From positions 1-64,000 of the forward strand of contig JACRFZ010000054.1 in the NCBI GenBank assembly GCA_016212515.1: a DNA stretch of 64,000 bases, written 5' to 3'. Within the stretch, counting starts at the first letter, position 1, and every line of letters begins with the position of its first letter. The notes beneath the pieces were generated by a model. The model did no database searches. It saw only the letters and a program-made list of their open reading frames with translations, and was not told the DNA's origin. Both the position numbers and the translations under genes were made by a program. Origin of the DNA: Candidatus Melainabacteria bacterium. Its GTDB lineage: Bacteria > Cyanobacteriota > Vampirovibrionia > Obscuribacterales > Obscuribacteraceae. Positions 33,352-43,681 of the stretch are shown here, piece by piece.

Positions 33352-36300
33352 TTACAGTGTCATCCAATCTTGCGAGAGGGCTGCCGCCTGTTCAAGTACG
33401 GTTTGCGTTGCTTTCTCTTGCTTGTCTGGCGGATATCCATACTTGCGCAAAATTCGTTTTACCAAGACGCGTAACTGTGCACGCACGTTTTCGCGAACAG
33501 TCCAGTCTATTGTCAGGTTCGCTCGCACAGTTTTTACTAGCTCTTGGGCGATCAACCGTAAAGTCTGATCACCGAGCACAGCGACGGCGCTGTCATTCGT
33601 TTCGAGGGCATCGTAAAAAGCAACTTCATCGTCACTCAGTCCTAGCTGCTCGCCGCGCTGTCGAGCTGCCCTCATCTCATGTGCGAGCGCTATTAATTCC
33701 TCGATAACCTGCGCGGCTTCAATAGCGCGATTCTGATACCTTCGAATGGCATCTTCCAACATTTCCGAGAATTTGCGGCCCTGCACCAGATTTCTTCGAC
33801 TGCGCGTGCGAAGCTCGCTGGCAAGTAACTTTCGCAGGAGTTCGACCGCTAGATTCTTCTGAGGCATTCCCTTCACCTCAGCCAGGAACTCGTCAGATAG
33901 AATAGAAATGTCTGGCTTCTTCAATCCCGCGGCGGCAAAGATGTCCATAACACCTTCAGGAGCAACCGCACGTGAGATTATCTGTTGCACTGCTTGATTG
34001 ATATCTTCCTCAGGTCGAGCGTCAGCCGGGGAGCGCTTGGAAAGAACGGCCTGGACTGCTTGAAAGAATGCCACATCGTCTCGTATTTCGAGCGCCTTTT
34101 CATGCGGGACCGCTAAAGCGAATGCTCGCGATAACTGACGCACGAAACCTACGAAGCGATCTTTCCCGCGGTCATGAGCAAGAATGTGTTCTTGCGCGGC
34201 TGGCAGCAAAGCGAGCCGTTCCTGCGGCGTACCTGTTGTCCAAAGTGACCAATCAAATCCGTGAAGCAGTCCCAGACATTGCTCGTACTTTTCGATCATG
34301 GCGGCAACGGCTTCTTCTTGGTTGATCGCTGTGCGTCCTGTGCCACCACTTTCCGTGTAAGTAGCCAGCGCTTCCTTCAATTCGCGAGCAAGACCAAGAT
34401 AATCAACAACCAACCCGCCGGGCTTGTCGCGAAAGACACGATTAACTCGCGCGATCGCTTGCATCAGGCCGTGCCCGCGCATGGGCTTGTCGATGTACAT
34501 GGTATGCAGCGATGGTGCATCGAAACCGGTCAGCCACATATCGCGAACAATCACAACCTTGAAGGTGTCATTCGGTTCACGGAAGCGCTTAGCAAGCGCT
34601 TCTCGCCGTGGTTTGTTCCGGATGTGCTTTTGCCATTCCGGAGGATCGGAAGCCGATCCCGTCATGATGACTTTGATAGCGCCTTTTTCGTCGTCTTCAT
34701 CATGCCAACCTGGGCGTAGTTTGATTAGCTCCTCATAGAGCTTTACGCAGATTCGCCGGCTCATACAGACAATCATTGCTTTGCCTGTCATTGCTTCAAG
34801 CCGTTTATCGAAGTGCTCGATAATATCGGCGGCGATAAGTTCAACGCGTTTATCAGCGCCAACAACAGCTTCGAGTTGTGCCCACTTTGTCTTGATTTTT
34901 TCCTTGCGCTCGACCTCTTCGCCTTCGGTAGCTTCCTCAAAATCAGGGTCGATCTTCGGCTTTTCCTTATCGTCAAGAGCAAGTTTCGCAAGCCGACTTT
35001 CGTAATAGATTGGGACGGTGGCGCCGTCACGAACTGCCTTCTCAATGTCGTAAACACTTATGTAGTCACCGAACACAGCACGCGTGTTCGCGTCTTCGAG
35101 TTCGATGGGAGTACCTGTGAAACCAATGAATGATGCGTTTGGAAGTGCATCACGCATGTGGCGAGCGTAGCCGTCGATGAAGTCATATTGGCTGCGGTGG
35201 GCTTCATCCGCAATTACAATGATGTTTCGGCGAGAAGACAGCATTGGATGCCGGTCGCCTTTTTCTTCTGGAAAGAATTTGTGTATTGTTGTGAAAACAA
35301 CTCCTCCCGCCTGGACACTCAATAGTTCTCGCAAGTGAGCACGGCTTTCAGCTTGTACAGGTGGTTGGCGCAGCAGGTCTCGGCAACGGGAGAAAGTTCC
35401 GAAGAGCTGATCGTCCAGATCATTGCGATCGGTAAGCACCACGATGGTCGGATTCTCCATTGCTGGTTCACGAATGACACGACCTGCATAAAAAGCCATT
35501 GTTAGGCTCTTGCCAGAACCTTGCGTGTGCCAGACAACTCCGATTCGGCGGTCTCCTGGTCTGCCACCAGATTTATGAGCGGCGGTGTATTCCCCTCCAG
35601 ACTCAGCCACCATCGCGATCTTCCTCTGCAACTCTGCGGCGCGTAGTGTTTCATCAAGCGCAACTTGAACTGCGTGAAACTGATGATAGCCAGCCATCTT
35701 TTTCACGATTCGCGTCTCATCGATCTCGAATGCGATGAAATCACGAATTAGATCAGGTAGTCGAGAGGGGGTCAACAGTCCTTGAATAACAACTTGCAGT
35801 TCGGGAAGTCGCGCGTCGGCGAGTTCTTCTCCGGCGATCGTACGCCACGGTTTGAACCACTCCCGACCAGCCGTGATTGTGCCGACTCTGGCTTCCACAC
35901 CGTCAGAGATAACGAGCACTTCATTGAGAGCAAAGAGCGAAGGCAACTCTGCCTTGTATGTCTGTAGCTGCTGGTAAGCAGTCCAGATGGTGGCACTTTC
36001 ATCCGTCGCATTCTTAAGTTCAATGAGTGCCAGTGGCAAACCGTTAACGAACAGAATGATGTCACCGCGCCTAGTGCATCTGTTCTCACATATCGTAAAT
36101 TGATTGACGGCGAGAAAATCGTTGTTAGCAAGATTGTCGAAATCCAAAACGCGAGCCTGTGCGCCCCTGATATCACCATCTTTGTTTCGATATTCTACGG
36201 TGACACCATCTACAAGCATTCGATGGAAAGCGCGATTCCGAGTCTCAAGCGTGCCACCGTCCACGCGCGTAAGCTTTTTGAATGCGTCATTGACAGCATC

Positions 36301-36510
36301 CTCGGGGAGCAGCGGATTGTGCCTGGCGAGTGCTTGTTTCAGCCGTTGTTCCAAGACGACTTGAGCATAGTCAAGACGCTCAGGACAGGAGCCATCGGGC
36401 GCTATATCTGGCCCATGCAAGATGCTCCAGCCGCAGGCTTCAAGCCAATCTAGAGCGGCTTCTTCTATGACAGATTCATTTATTCCCGGGTCACTCCGAG
36501 CTGTCATCAC
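33352..36510 (-). CDS. hsdR: type I restriction enzyme, motor and nuclease subunit
   Basis: The 1052-residue HsdR subunit translocates DNA and cuts it when the recognition site is unmethylated. The N-terminal nuclease shows [20 protein letters not shown] (about 148-167) with the D and E-x-K ligands. The helicase motor has Walker A TQGSGKS (about 328-334), DEAH in [11 protein letters not shown] (about 432-442) and later motifs ([30 protein letters not shown]). The length is normal. Its start overlaps the end of hsdS by 4 bp (ATGA). It is the last gene of the hsdM-hsdS-hsdR operon. Confidence 0.96.
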   Translation of the reverse strand: MMTARSDPGINESVIEEAALDWLEACGWSILHGPDIAPDGSCPERLDYAQVVLEQRLKQALARHNPLLPEDAVNDAFKKLTRVDGGTLETRNRAFHRMLVDGVTVEYRNKDGDIRGAQARVLDFDNLANNDFLAVNQFTICENRCTRRGDIILFVNGLPLALIELKNATDESATIWTAYQQLQTYKAELPSLFALNEVLVISDGVEARVGTITAGREWFKPWRTIAGEELADARLPELQVVIQGLLTPSRLPDLIRDFIAFEIDETRIVKKMAGYHQFHAVQVALDETLRAAELQRKIAMVAESGGEYTAAHKSGGRPGDRRIGVVWHTQGSGKSLTMAFYAGRVIREPAMENPTIVVLTDRNDLDDQLFGTFSRCRDLLRQPPVQAESRAHLRELLSVQAGGVVFTTIHKFFPEEKGDRHPMLSSRRNIIVIADEAHRSQYDFIDGYARHMRDALPNASFIGFTGTPIELEDANTRAVFGDYISVYDIEKAVRDGATVPIYYESRLAKLALDDKEKPKIDPDFEEATEGEEVERKEKIKTKWAQLEAVVGADKRVELIAADIIEHFDKRLEAMTGKAMIVCMSRRICVKLYEELIKLRPGWHDEDDEKGAIKVIMTGSASDPPEWQKHIRNKPRREALAKRFREPNDTFKVVIVRDMWLTGFDAPSLHTMYIDKPMRGHGLMQAIARVNRVFRDKPGGLVVDYLGLARELKEALATYTESGGTGRTAINQEEAVAAMIEKYEQCLGLLHGFDWSLWTTGTPQERLALLPAAQEHILAHDRGKDRFVGFVRQLSRAFALAVPHEKALEIRDDVAFFQAVQAVLSKRSPADARPEEDINQAVQQIISRAVAPEGVMDIFAAAGLKKPDISILSDEFLAEVKGMPQKNLAVELLRKLLASELRTRSRRNLVQGRKFSEMLEDAIRRYQNRAIEAAQVIEELIALAHEMRAARQRGEQLGLSDDEVAFYDALETNDSAVAVLGDQTLRLIAQELVKTVRANLTIDWTVRENVRAQLRVLVKRILRKYGYPPDKQEKATQTVLEQAAALSQDWMTL

Positions 36511-37865
36511 AATAGGCTCCCAACGAGGTTCTCGGCTTCCTTCACCCGAATCTCGCCATTTATAAGCTTGGGAAGGAACGCATCGCGAATAGCGATAAGC
36601 GTGCGGCTTTCTCTGTCAAGCAAAACAAGTCTGTGATGGAGCGCGTTGAACAATTTGTTCCATTCGGCTAACAACGGATCAGGCGGTAACACGATTGAGA
36701 AGTTGCCGATACTCTCTAAACTAACGTTTGCCTGAACAGCGTGCACTGCCATCGTTTGTGTATGTTGCTGTATTCGAGGGCTTTTCAAATGCATGAGGCA
36801 TAAGCCAAAGTGTTTGCTTAGGTCATTCAGCCGAATGAACGCAATAGCCTGATTTGTATTGCAGTCAGACAGCGATGCGTCTATTACCGCAACTCGTCCT
36901 AATGTACCGGCCATAGAAAAAAGAATATCGCCCTCTTGAAGAATGGATCTTTTCAGAATCGTCTCGTGCACCGATCGCGGAATGAGTTCCAAATTGGCCC
37001 GATTTATTTTTCCTTCATCAGTCAAGTCCTTCACTTTCAAAAAGGGAATCGAAGGACTGTCTTGAGCTTCGAGCAATACGGCTTTTGTTGGAGTCGTTCC
37101 TTTGGAAATGGTGCCCGCCAATTGCTTGAGGGGGACTACTGACCAACCTTGAGGGATGGTGCCGCTGGCAGCAACATCTATGAAGGAATCGGCCCAAAGT
37201 CCGTACATGGCAGCCGGTAATCCAGGCAATGATTGTCCGCGGTGCCAACGTCCTTCTATCTTTGCGCGAACCGGCTCGAAATCGATAAACCAAGCCTTGA
37301 AGATGGCGCGCGCCATCTCCTCGAGGGTCTCGCTCATCTTGCGATTCAGTGCAATCTTGTCGTCGAGCGCTCCTAGGAAGAAAGAAATTGATCGCTGTTC
37401 CTCGAGGGGAGGGATGTGCAATTTGAAATTAGGTATATCTGCGCATTTCAAACTGTCGAAAACGGCGCCTACGTTCAAGTGGTTGCGGACTTGTTGCCAC
37501 CATTCACTGCCTCGCACCAGCCATCGCAGAAAGGGTGGGTAAACAACCGAGCCGTCAGCTCGAAGTAAGACGAGGTTCTGACCAAGAGCACACTCCAAAC
37601 CAGGTGGTACATATGCAGTTTCGCCCGGGTTGCACCTACGAGAAAGTATGACATCAAATTGCTGGGGCCTAGCTTTGCGTGTCCACTCGGTGAAGTGAAT
37701 CCTGGAGATGTATCGTACGTCCGATAGATCCAGACGTCCATCTTTAAGTTGTGGGATAGCAACGTAGGGATAACCGACTGCACTCGGCGGCGGAGTGCGG
37801 TGCTCGCAATCGATGAGAGAAATGCCTGCATCCTTGAGTGATATCAGCCTCCAGCCGTCATTCAT
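36507..37865 (-). CDS. hsdS: type I restriction-modification specificity subunit
   Basis: The 452-residue HsdS determines the DNA site. Two target-recognition domains are visible, each followed by a conserved helix: [40 protein letters not shown] (about 155-195) and the C-terminal [42 protein letters not shown]. The protein seems complete. It overlaps hsdM by 8 bp and hsdR by 4 bp. HsdS recognition domains vary most among strains, so this gene should differ from close relatives. Confidence 0.94.
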   Translation of the reverse strand: MNDGWRLISLKDAGISLIDCEHRTPPPSAVGYPYVAIPQLKDGRLDLSDVRYISRIHFTEWTRKARPQQFDVILSRRCNPGETAYVPPGLECALGQNLVLLRADGSVVYPPFLRWLVRGSEWWQQVRNHLNVGAVFDSLKCADIPNFKLHIPPLEEQRSISFFLGALDDKIALNRKMSETLEEMARAIFKAWFIDFEPVRAKIEGRWHRGQSLPGLPAAMYGLWADSFIDVAASGTIPQGWSVVPLKQLAGTISKGTTPTKAVLLEAQDSPSIPFLKVKDLTDEGKINRANLELIPRSVHETILKRSILQEGDILFSMAGTLGRVAVIDASLSDCNTNQAIAFIRLNDLSKHFGLCLMHLKSPRIQQHTQTMAVHAVQANVSLESIGNFSIVLPPDPLLAEWNKLFNALHHRLVLLDRESRTLIAIRDAFLPKLINGEIRVKEAENLVGSLL

Positions 37866-39465
37866 AACCCATCTCCTTCAGACTACAAATGACGGCCCGA
37901 TCAAGGCGCTGTGCTTCCGATTGCTGAGTTTTGAGCGTAATCATCAAGCGATGCATTTTCTCTGCAAAATATTCGCCATCATCTTCCTGTACCTCGGCAC
38001 CAACGTACCGTCCTGGAGTGAGGACATGGTTATGCTTGCGAATCTCTTCGAGCGTTGCGCTCTTGCAGAATCCTGGTACGTCTTCGTAACTGCCGGCGTC
38101 CTTTTCTCCGCGCCAGGCGTGGTAAGTGCGTGCGATTTTGCTGATTTCACCGTCGACGAGATCACGGTGAGTTCGATCTATCATCTGACCCATGTTGCGT
38201 GCATCAATCAAAAGAACCTCTCCCCGCCGATCACGGAATCGACCATTCTTCTTGTCTCGCGCTAGGAACCAAAGACAGGCTGGTATCTGCGTTGAGTAGA
38301 AGAGCTGACCGGGCAGTGCAATCATGCAATCCACAAGATCTGCTTCGATGATGGTCTTGCGGATCTCGCCCTCCCCGGAGGTGTTTGACGACATCGAGCC
38401 GTTAGCAAGGACGAAGCCAGCAGTTCCAGCAGGCGCAAGGTGATGAATGATATGTTGGACCCAGGCGAAGTTGGCGTTTCCGACAGGCGGAACGCCGTAC
38501 TTCCAGCGCTTGTCCTCACGCAAGCGATCGCCGCCCCAATCGCTGACATTAAATGGTGGGTTGGCGAGAATGAAGTCCGCTTTTAGGTCAGGAAATTGAT
38601 CGTTGTGAAATGTGTCACCGTGCGCAATTTGCCCTTCGATTCCACGGATGGCGAGATTCATTTTTGCCAGCCGCCATGTTGTGTAGTTTGATTCCTGTCC
38701 GTAAATTGAGATATCAGCCTTAGCCTTGCCACCGTTACCGTTGCCGGTAGCGTGCGCTCGAATGAATTCCACTGACTGGACAAACATGCCGGAGGAACCG
38801 CAGCATGGGTCGTAGACACGTCCCTTGTATGGTTCAAGCATTTCGACAAGGAGCTTTACCACGCAGCGAGGCGTGTAAAATTCGCCGCCTTTCTTGCCTT
38901 CAGCGCTGGCGAATTGCGCAAGGAAATACTCATAAACTCTACCAAGAACGTCTTTGGCTCGGCTTTCTTGGTCACCTACCTTGATGTTGGTTATCAGGTC
39001 AATGAGCTGACCCAGACGTTGCTTGTCCAGAGCCGGCCTGGCATAGTCTTTGGGAAGCACACCTTTGAGAGCAGCGTTGTCGCGCTCAATTCCGGCCATC
39101 GCGTCATCAACAAGTTGCCCTACTGTAGACTGCTTTGCCTGGTTCTTTAGATGCGTCCAGCGAGCCTCTGGCGGCACCCAAAAAATATTCTCTGCGCGAT
39201 ACTCGTCAGGATCTTCAGGATCGGCGCCATGAGACCGTTCTGCTTCGAGCTGTGCGTGCTTTTCTTCGAATGCATCGGATATATATTTCAGAAAAAGCAA
39301 GCCAAGCGCAACGTGCTTGTATTCGGCTGCGTCCATACTTCCACGAAGGGCGTCCGCCATTTGCCAGAGCTGGGCTTCATAGCCGACGTTCGCACCGCTT
39401 TTGGATGTAGGCGCAACGTTTTGGCCTCTCAGATCCGATTTGCCTTTTGTCATTTGTCTTGGCAT
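37858..39465 (-). CDS. hsdM: type I restriction-modification methyltransferase subunit
   Basis: The 535-residue HsdM is an N6-adenine methyltransferase. It shows the N-terminal helical domain ([37 protein letters not shown]), the [15 protein letters not shown] entry (about 195-210), the AdoMet site [11 protein letters not shown] (about 217-227) and the catalytic NPPFN (about 300). It is the first gene of the operon and its promoter lies in 39466-39716. Start [11 protein letters not shown] at 39465. Confidence 0.96.
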   Translation of the reverse strand: MPRQMTKGKSDLRGQNVAPTSKSGANVGYEAQLWQMADALRGSMDAAEYKHVALGLLFLKYISDAFEEKHAQLEAERSHGADPEDPDEYRAENIFWVPPEARWTHLKNQAKQSTVGQLVDDAMAGIERDNAALKGVLPKDYARPALDKQRLGQLIDLITNIKVGDQESRAKDVLGRVYEYFLAQFASAEGKKGGEFYTPRCVVKLLVEMLEPYKGRVYDPCCGSSGMFVQSVEFIRAHATGNGNGGKAKADISIYGQESNYTTWRLAKMNLAIRGIEGQIAHGDTFHNDQFPDLKADFILANPPFNVSDWGGDRLREDKRWKYGVPPVGNANFAWVQHIIHHLAPAGTAGFVLANGSMSSNTSGEGEIRKTIIEADLVDCMIALPGQLFYSTQIPACLWFLARDKKNGRFRDRRGEVLLIDARNMGQMIDRTHRDLVDGEISKIARTYHAWRGEKDAGSYEDVPGFCKSATLEEIRKHNHVLTPGRYVGAEVQEDDGEYFAEKMHRLMITLKTQQSEAQRLDRAVICSLKEMGYE

Positions 39466-39716
39466 CCCTTCGAAATTTCACTTGATAACGCGGCGCAGCA
39501 TTCGCTGGTGCGTCGTATCCATTCTTTCACTAACTGCTTATCCGGTCTAGTTCAGCCTTGCTAAAGATTTTACGAACCCAGCCAGTTTTAGGCACCGTAT
39601 ATAGTGGCAATATCGATCAATGTATTGATGCGTTGTTGCTGGCGGAGAGCAGGCATGCATTGCTCTCCGCATGAGTTTGATTGTTTAAGTTTGAGCGTTA
39701 TTGAACACCCAAGCTG

Positions 39717-39742
39717 TGGCCTCTGGGCTAGTTCTGGGCTAG
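39717..39742. repeat. right subterminal 26-bp repeat (integrase arm site)
   Basis: These 26 bases are identical to 4508-4533 near the left end and carry two tandem TCTGGGCTAG words. The repeat ends 87 bp before the right core at 39829, whereas the left copy starts 139 bp after the left core. This asymmetry is normal for the two arms of an attachment site. Between hsdM and this repeat (39466-39716) I see no gene. Confidence 0.7.
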
Positions 39743-39761
39743 ACCCCGCTAGGCCCCACCC

Positions 39762-39786
39762 AAAAAGAAAACCGCCTTTCGGCGGA
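39762..39786 (-). terminator. intrinsic terminator after the tRNA-Leu 3' half
   Basis: CCGCC (39772-39776) and GGCGG (39781-39785) form a short stem with a TTTC loop. On the minus strand it is followed by a U-rich run (39762-39771). It begins 9 bp after the CCA end of the tRNA, the usual place for a tRNA terminator. Confidence 0.75.
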
Positions 39787-39794
39787 GACTTAGA

Positions 39795-39852
39795 TGGTGG
39801 GCGAGGTGGGACTTGAACCCACACGTATTGCTACACTAGATCCTAAGTCTAG
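39795..39852 (-). tRNA. tRNA-Leu(UAG), 3' portion; 5' part not recognisable
   Basis: Read on the minus strand, the anticodon arm CTAGA-CTTAGGA-TCTAG (anticodon UAG), variable loop, T arm GTGGG-TTCAAGT-CCCAC, acceptor strand CTCGCCC, discriminator A and encoded CCA (39795-39797) are all perfect. The 5' acceptor strand should read GGGCGAG about 26 bases before the anticodon stem (near 39880), but the sequence there is unrelated, and the D-arm region (TTGGTTAAGTCGGC) is abnormal. The attachment core 39829-39848 covers the anticodon arm. The gene is therefore probably not functional as it stands, or is a chimera made by integration. Confidence 0.55.
39829..39848. repeat. right attachment core of the IME
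   Basis: Identical to 4350-4369. It spans the variable loop and anticodon loop of the tRNA-Leu remnant. The flanking dyad ACACTAGA/TCTAGTGT (8 bp each side of the anticodon loop) is complete only in this copy, which is the kind of symmetrical core that tyrosine recombinases use. Confidence 0.8.
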
Positions 39853-40226
39853 TGTGCCGACTTAACCAACACAGATTCCGTCTGAATCACCGTCTGAAGC
39901 CGCTATCTGGCGCTCTTTTGCGCCGAGCTCGACATCTGGGACACCCCTAAGCGAATCGACCATCACTTCGTCTTCATTATCCTGCAAGCATCGAGTTTCA
40001 CAACCATTCTTTGCAGGTCCAGCTTGCTTGGAAGCTTCCACCGGAATGCCGTCTTGGCATATTGCTCCGCGTGCTCTTAAATATATTTTTAACCTTGTGT
40101 AAGAGTCGAAATTTTGACCGCCGCTTGCAAAGTGATCAGCCGGTTAAACCGCTAATAGAAAATCGGCGCCCTTAATTCTCCTCGTCCAGCTTCGCCTCTC
40201 CGTTCCTTGTCTAGCACGCTATCTTC
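39853..40226. other. 374-bp intergenic stretch on the chromosomal side of the right end
   Basis: No gene is supported. It would contain the 5' half of the target tRNA if that were intact, but no acceptor complement is found. CCGTCTGAA occurs twice (39878-39886 and 39890-39898). Nothing else is distinctive before the minus-strand gene ending at 40227. Confidence 0.5.
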
Positions 40227-41564
40227 TTAATCTCTCCCATACGCCGCATACCCCACCAACAACCAAAACAACGAGTTCGCGAAAAGCGTCGGGTGACCAA
40301 TACAGTACTCCACAGCGCCATGCACTGCCACCATCGCGATAAGCGATGCAAGCAGCAACCTTCGTGCCGATTTCATTCGGTAGCTTGCCAGACCTCGTCT
40401 CTTCTCTCCACTATCCGCACGCCTTCCCCCTATCGCCTCATAAAGTAACCACCCCAGAATCAACCCCAGCAGCACCGTCGCTATCGGTCCAAAATAAATC
40501 GTCGTCCCCAGTATCAAGTTATGCGGCAATTGCTCGCTGCCGACTGGTGGCAGCCCCATGCCCCAGGGGTGGCAGGCTATCTTGGTCAGCGAATCTTGTA
40601 AGACTTCCATTCTTTCGTAAGACGACTTATCCCCGCGCCAGGCAAGTAATTGCCAGACGGCGAAGCCCGCTCCGGCCAATAAGCCCAACTTGCAGACCGC
40701 GCGGATGAAGCGCGGCCGCATCCTGTCGAGCATGCCCCAGACTCCGAAGCTCACCACCAGCGAAAGTATCGCCCCGCGCGAGAGCGTCAGTATCGTGTGA
40801 GATGCCGTGAGAAATCTCGACGCGCACACCATCTTCTTCAGCCATTCCGCAGATACTATCGCCTCGGTTTCAACCGCAATTGCCGGCAGCATTAAGAGGC
40901 TGGCGGCAAGAGTGTTTGGGTTCCAGGTGAGCCCGGTGACCAGTTGCCCGCGCTGCCCGAATACATATTGAGCGCGCCCAACCAGGCAGGTGATGTCACG
41001 CCCCAGGAAGCTATGGGTGTTAGTCAGGCAGAGCCAGATGGTGAGCAGTGTGTGGGCAGAGAATATCGCAAGCAGAATCAGAAAGATTGCCACGTAATTG
41101 TCGCGCCGCATTATTCTGGGGCAAACGTAGCCGAAGGCGAACATCGGTAAGATTGCCAGCAATGTGTGCTTAATGTTGATAAGCAAGTCGCCGCTGCTGC
41201 TGGTGAAAGTCGTGACCGTGAGCAGCACCAGGGCGTAGGCGGCGATAAACCAGAGTAGCGTTTTGTCGCCGGGCGGAGAGGTTGCCACATGGTCACTGGC
41301 AGCAATCTCACTCACTCTATCTTCACTTCCCCCAGCAGCCTTCGGTATTACGAAGTAGAGAAAGCTCAGTCCCAGCAGTAAATTCAAGTCTAGCCTGGCA
41401 GCGGTAATTGCGTTTAAGCCAAAGCGGTAGTTCAACACCGACTGGTTCAGTATGAGCATTACCAGGTCTGCCGCCACCAGCGTGGTAGCAAGCAGGCGCC
41501 ATGCCGAACCCTTGCGGTTGCGCTTATCTATACCAGCCGCTTGCAACTGGTCACCCTCCAACAC
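40227..41564 (-). CDS. O-antigen ligase/polymerase-like membrane protein
   Basis: The 445-residue protein has ten or more hydrophobic segments and a large loop near the C-terminal third (KSSYERMEVLQDSLTKIACHPWGMGLPPVGSEQLPHNLILGTTIYFG), where the pattern with HPxxGxG and a histidine-asparagine (PHN) is typical of the Wzy/WaaL O-antigen ligase superfamily. Such enzymes act at the periplasmic face of the inner membrane on lipid-linked glycans. No sugar gene cluster is adjacent, so the substrate is unknown. Confidence 0.75.
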   Translation of the reverse strand: MLEGDQLQAAGIDKRNRKGSAWRLLATTLVAADLVMLILNQSVLNYRFGLNAITAARLDLNLLLGLSFLYFVIPKAAGGSEDRVSEIAASDHVATSPPGDKTLLWFIAAYALVLLTVTTFTSSSGDLLINIKHTLLAILPMFAFGYVCPRIMRRDNYVAIFLILLAIFSAHTLLTIWLCLTNTHSFLGRDITCLVGRAQYVFGQRGQLVTGLTWNPNTLAASLLMLPAIAVETEAIVSAEWLKKMVCASRFLTASHTILTLSRGAILSLVVSFGVWGMLDRMRPRFIRAVCKLGLLAGAGFAVWQLLAWRGDKSSYERMEVLQDSLTKIACHPWGMGLPPVGSEQLPHNLILGTTIYFGPIATVLLGLILGWLLYEAIGGRRADSGEKRRGLASYRMKSARRLLLASLIAMVAVHGAVEYCIGHPTLFANSLFWLLVGYAAYGRD

Positions 41565-41680
41565 CCGGCAGCCCGCCTTTAGTTTACCGTCGAGCCTGTT
41601 TGAGCGCCCAATATAAGCCCTCTGTAATGGAAGTCATGTGCTGCTTGGGATAGGCTAGCACTGACTGAATCAGGGTATCG

Positions 41681-43549
41681 ATGCTGAGTTTAACTCCTGT
41701 TAAGAGTGCGCCCGACACCGAGCTTGCGTCGTCGCAGATGGCGAGCGCGGCGGCGGGTGTGCCCTGTCGCCCGGGTGGTAGATTACGCGAGATTCTCTGG
41801 TGCCTGGCGGCGGCGGCTTGCGGTGCCATTGGCGGGCTTGCCGCGCCAGGGTTTGAGCAGAGCTACCTGGCGTTTCTTGCCCCTTGCGCTTTTCTGATTT
41901 TGCTGGCGCGCGCCTCCGAACCCTGGACATCCGCCTGGCGCGGCTTCGCCTTCGGCACCGGGTACAACCTCGTCTACCTGAGCTGGTTTCTCGCCTTTCG
42001 ACCAGTATTCGCTCAAAACTCCTATGTTATTCCAGGTGAATTGCTCGGGGGCATTTTCTGGATACTTGTGTCAGCCTGGCAGGGCGTGTTCATTTCGGTT
42101 TTTGCCCTGCTGCTCAAGTGGCTGCCTTTGACCGGCGGCTTTCTGCCCCGGCGCGTCAGTGCCTCCGAAAATCAACCCGCCCGCTCCCACTCTTACGCAC
42201 TTTCTCACTCTTTCGCTCGCTGGCGACTGCCAAGCTTCATCGTGGTGCCCTTGCTCTGGGTGCTGGTGGACAGGCTTTGCAATACTACCCAGTTGCTTGG
42301 CTTTGCCTGCTCGGCGCTGCACTACAGCCAGTATCAGAATGTGGTGCTGCTGCAGATGGCTCCGTTTATTGGCGGGGTGGGCATCAGCACTTTCATCATG
42401 CTGGTCAACACAAGCCTGGCTGCCCTTGTGGCTTATGCCTTCAAAGATAGAGCTGGCGGTAGCAGCCTTGCCGGTTTGACCATGCCGGACAGAAAGTCTC
42501 TTTTGCTCAACAGTTTAGGCATAGTGCTTCTTTGCGCCGGCGTTTATATGTATGGGCAGACGCGCCTGGCGAATTACCCGCCGGCTAGTACGGCTGTACC
42601 GGCTACTGCGCCGGTGTCGGCTAATGCAACTGCGTCGACCACTGCACCTGCATCTACCACTGCACCTGCATCGGCTAGTGCTCCTCCGCCGGCTACGGCA
42701 CCTGCATCGACTAATGCGCCAGCGCCAGCTGCGTTTCGAGGTGCAGCCGCGCCAACCTCCACTCGCACCGTCGTGGTCTCTGCCATCCAGGCTGGAGCCA
42801 ACTCCCGCGCTCACGGCGTCAAGCCCGTGAGCCTTTTCACCAAGTACCTTTACCTTTGCGATCAGTGCCCGCGCGAGAGCATTTGCATCTGGCCCGAGTG
42901 GTCGATGCCTGTTAACTACAGCTCCACCGAAGGCACCCTGCCTCAGTTGGCGGCGCTGGCAGCTAAGAACCGGCAAGCCTGGGTGGTAGGCATTCGAGAC
43001 ACTGATAGCCAGGGGCGCGGCTTCAACGCTACCTGCGCGGTCGATAGAAATGGCGCGCTTTTGCCGCAGGTTTATTACAAGCAGCACCTGGTGCCCATGG
43101 GCGAGTACGTGCCCGACTGGATTGAGCGCACCCCCATGCGCTACCTCTTTTTCGGCACCGGAAGCCATTATCCAAGAGTAAGTTGCGGCGACAAAACCGT
43201 GGTATTCAAACTGCAAGACGCCGGCGTCGGCTCACTCATTTGCTTCGAGAATGCCTTTCCCAAGTTGAGCTGCCAGGCGGTGCGCGCCGGGGCGGAGATT
43301 CTTGCCGACAGCAGCGACAATGCCTGGTTTAAGCGGTCGATTTTGAGCGACCAGATGATTTCGTTCAGCGTCTTTCGGGCGGCTGAGAACAATCGCCCCT
43401 TCGTCTTTGCCACCGCCCTTGGACCCTCGGTGATCGTGGACGCTCGGGGGCGCATCTTGAAGCGGTCCGGCAAAGACTGCGCCGATGTCATAAGCGCGCC
43501 GGTCACCATCGAAACTGCGCCGTCGCTCTTCAGCCGCTGGTGTTTTTGA
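41681..43549 (+). CDS. lnt: apolipoprotein N-acyltransferase
   Basis: This membrane enzyme adds the third acyl chain to lipoproteins. The N-terminal half has about six to seven membrane segments. The periplasmic nitrilase-like domain holds the catalytic triad: E in WPEWSMP (about 405), K in YYKQHLVPMGEYVP (about 466) and C in GSLICFEN (about 520). Length is 622 residues against about 510 in typical Lnt. The extra part is a run of about 50 residues built of A, T, P and S (about 304-355), between the last inner membrane segment and the catalytic domain. The gene is divergent from the O-antigen-ligase-like gene. Confidence 0.93.
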   Translation: MLSLTPVKSAPDTELASSQMASAAAGVPCRPGGRLREILWCLAAAACGAIGGLAAPGFEQSYLAFLAPCAFLILLARASEPWTSAWRGFAFGTGYNLVYLSWFLAFRPVFAQNSYVIPGELLGGIFWILVSAWQGVFISVFALLLKWLPLTGGFLPRRVSASENQPARSHSYALSHSFARWRLPSFIVVPLLWVLVDRLCNTTQLLGFACSALHYSQYQNVVLLQMAPFIGGVGISTFIMLVNTSLAALVAYAFKDRAGGSSLAGLTMPDRKSLLLNSLGIVLLCAGVYMYGQTRLANYPPASTAVPATAPVSANATASTTAPASTTAPASASAPPPATAPASTNAPAPAAFRGAAAPTSTRTVVVSAIQAGANSRAHGVKPVSLFTKYLYLCDQCPRESICIWPEWSMPVNYSSTEGTLPQLAALAAKNRQAWVVGIRDTDSQGRGFNATCAVDRNGALLPQVYYKQHLVPMGEYVPDWIERTPMRYLFFGTGSHYPRVSCGDKTVVFKLQDAGVGSLICFENAFPKLSCQAVRAGAEILADSSDNAWFKRSILSDQMISFSVFRAAENNRPFVFATALGPSVIVDARGRILKRSGKDCADVISAPVTIETAPSLFSRWCF

Positions 43550-43550
43550 C

Positions 43551-43671
43551 CGTAGGCTCCTTAAACTGCTGGTTCTTTTAACTGCTGGCTCTTTTAAACG
43601 TCGACTCTTTTCGCCGCCGGTTCTTTTAAGCGTAGGCTCTTTTCACCGCTGGTTCTAGTAAGCGTCGGAGC
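43551..43671. repeat. degenerate tandem repeat, 15-17-bp unit
   Basis: About seven copies of a unit like TGGTTCTTTTAACTGC fill the gap between lnt and the convergent membrane-protein gene. Copies differ at 2-5 positions. No hairpin with U tract is evident. It may be neutral expansion of an intergenic region. Confidence 0.7.
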
Positions 43672-43681
43672 TTCGGTTTTT

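Larger units (their letters stand above)
4350..39848. mobile_element. integrative mobilizable element of about 35.5 kb
   Basis: A 20-bp direct repeat (TGCTACACTAGATCCTAAGT) lies at 4350-4369 and at 39829-39848. A perfect 26-bp repeat is found just inside each end (4508-4533 and 39717-39742). A tyrosine recombinase gene starts about 275 bp inside the left repeat. The interval holds a relaxase, a VirD4/TraG-like coupling ATPase, a ribbon-helix-helix accessory protein, SSB and excisionase-like proteins, but no recognisable pilus or type IV secretion genes. That combination is typical of mobilizable rather than self-transmissible elements. Its cargo at both ends is defence-like. The exact crossover point within the 20 bp is not known. 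Confidence 0.85.

Noticed and set aside
42515..43216. Long open frame on the strand opposite lnt
   Set aside because: It mirrors the lnt low-complexity insert and catalytic domain; lnt has the conserved triad.
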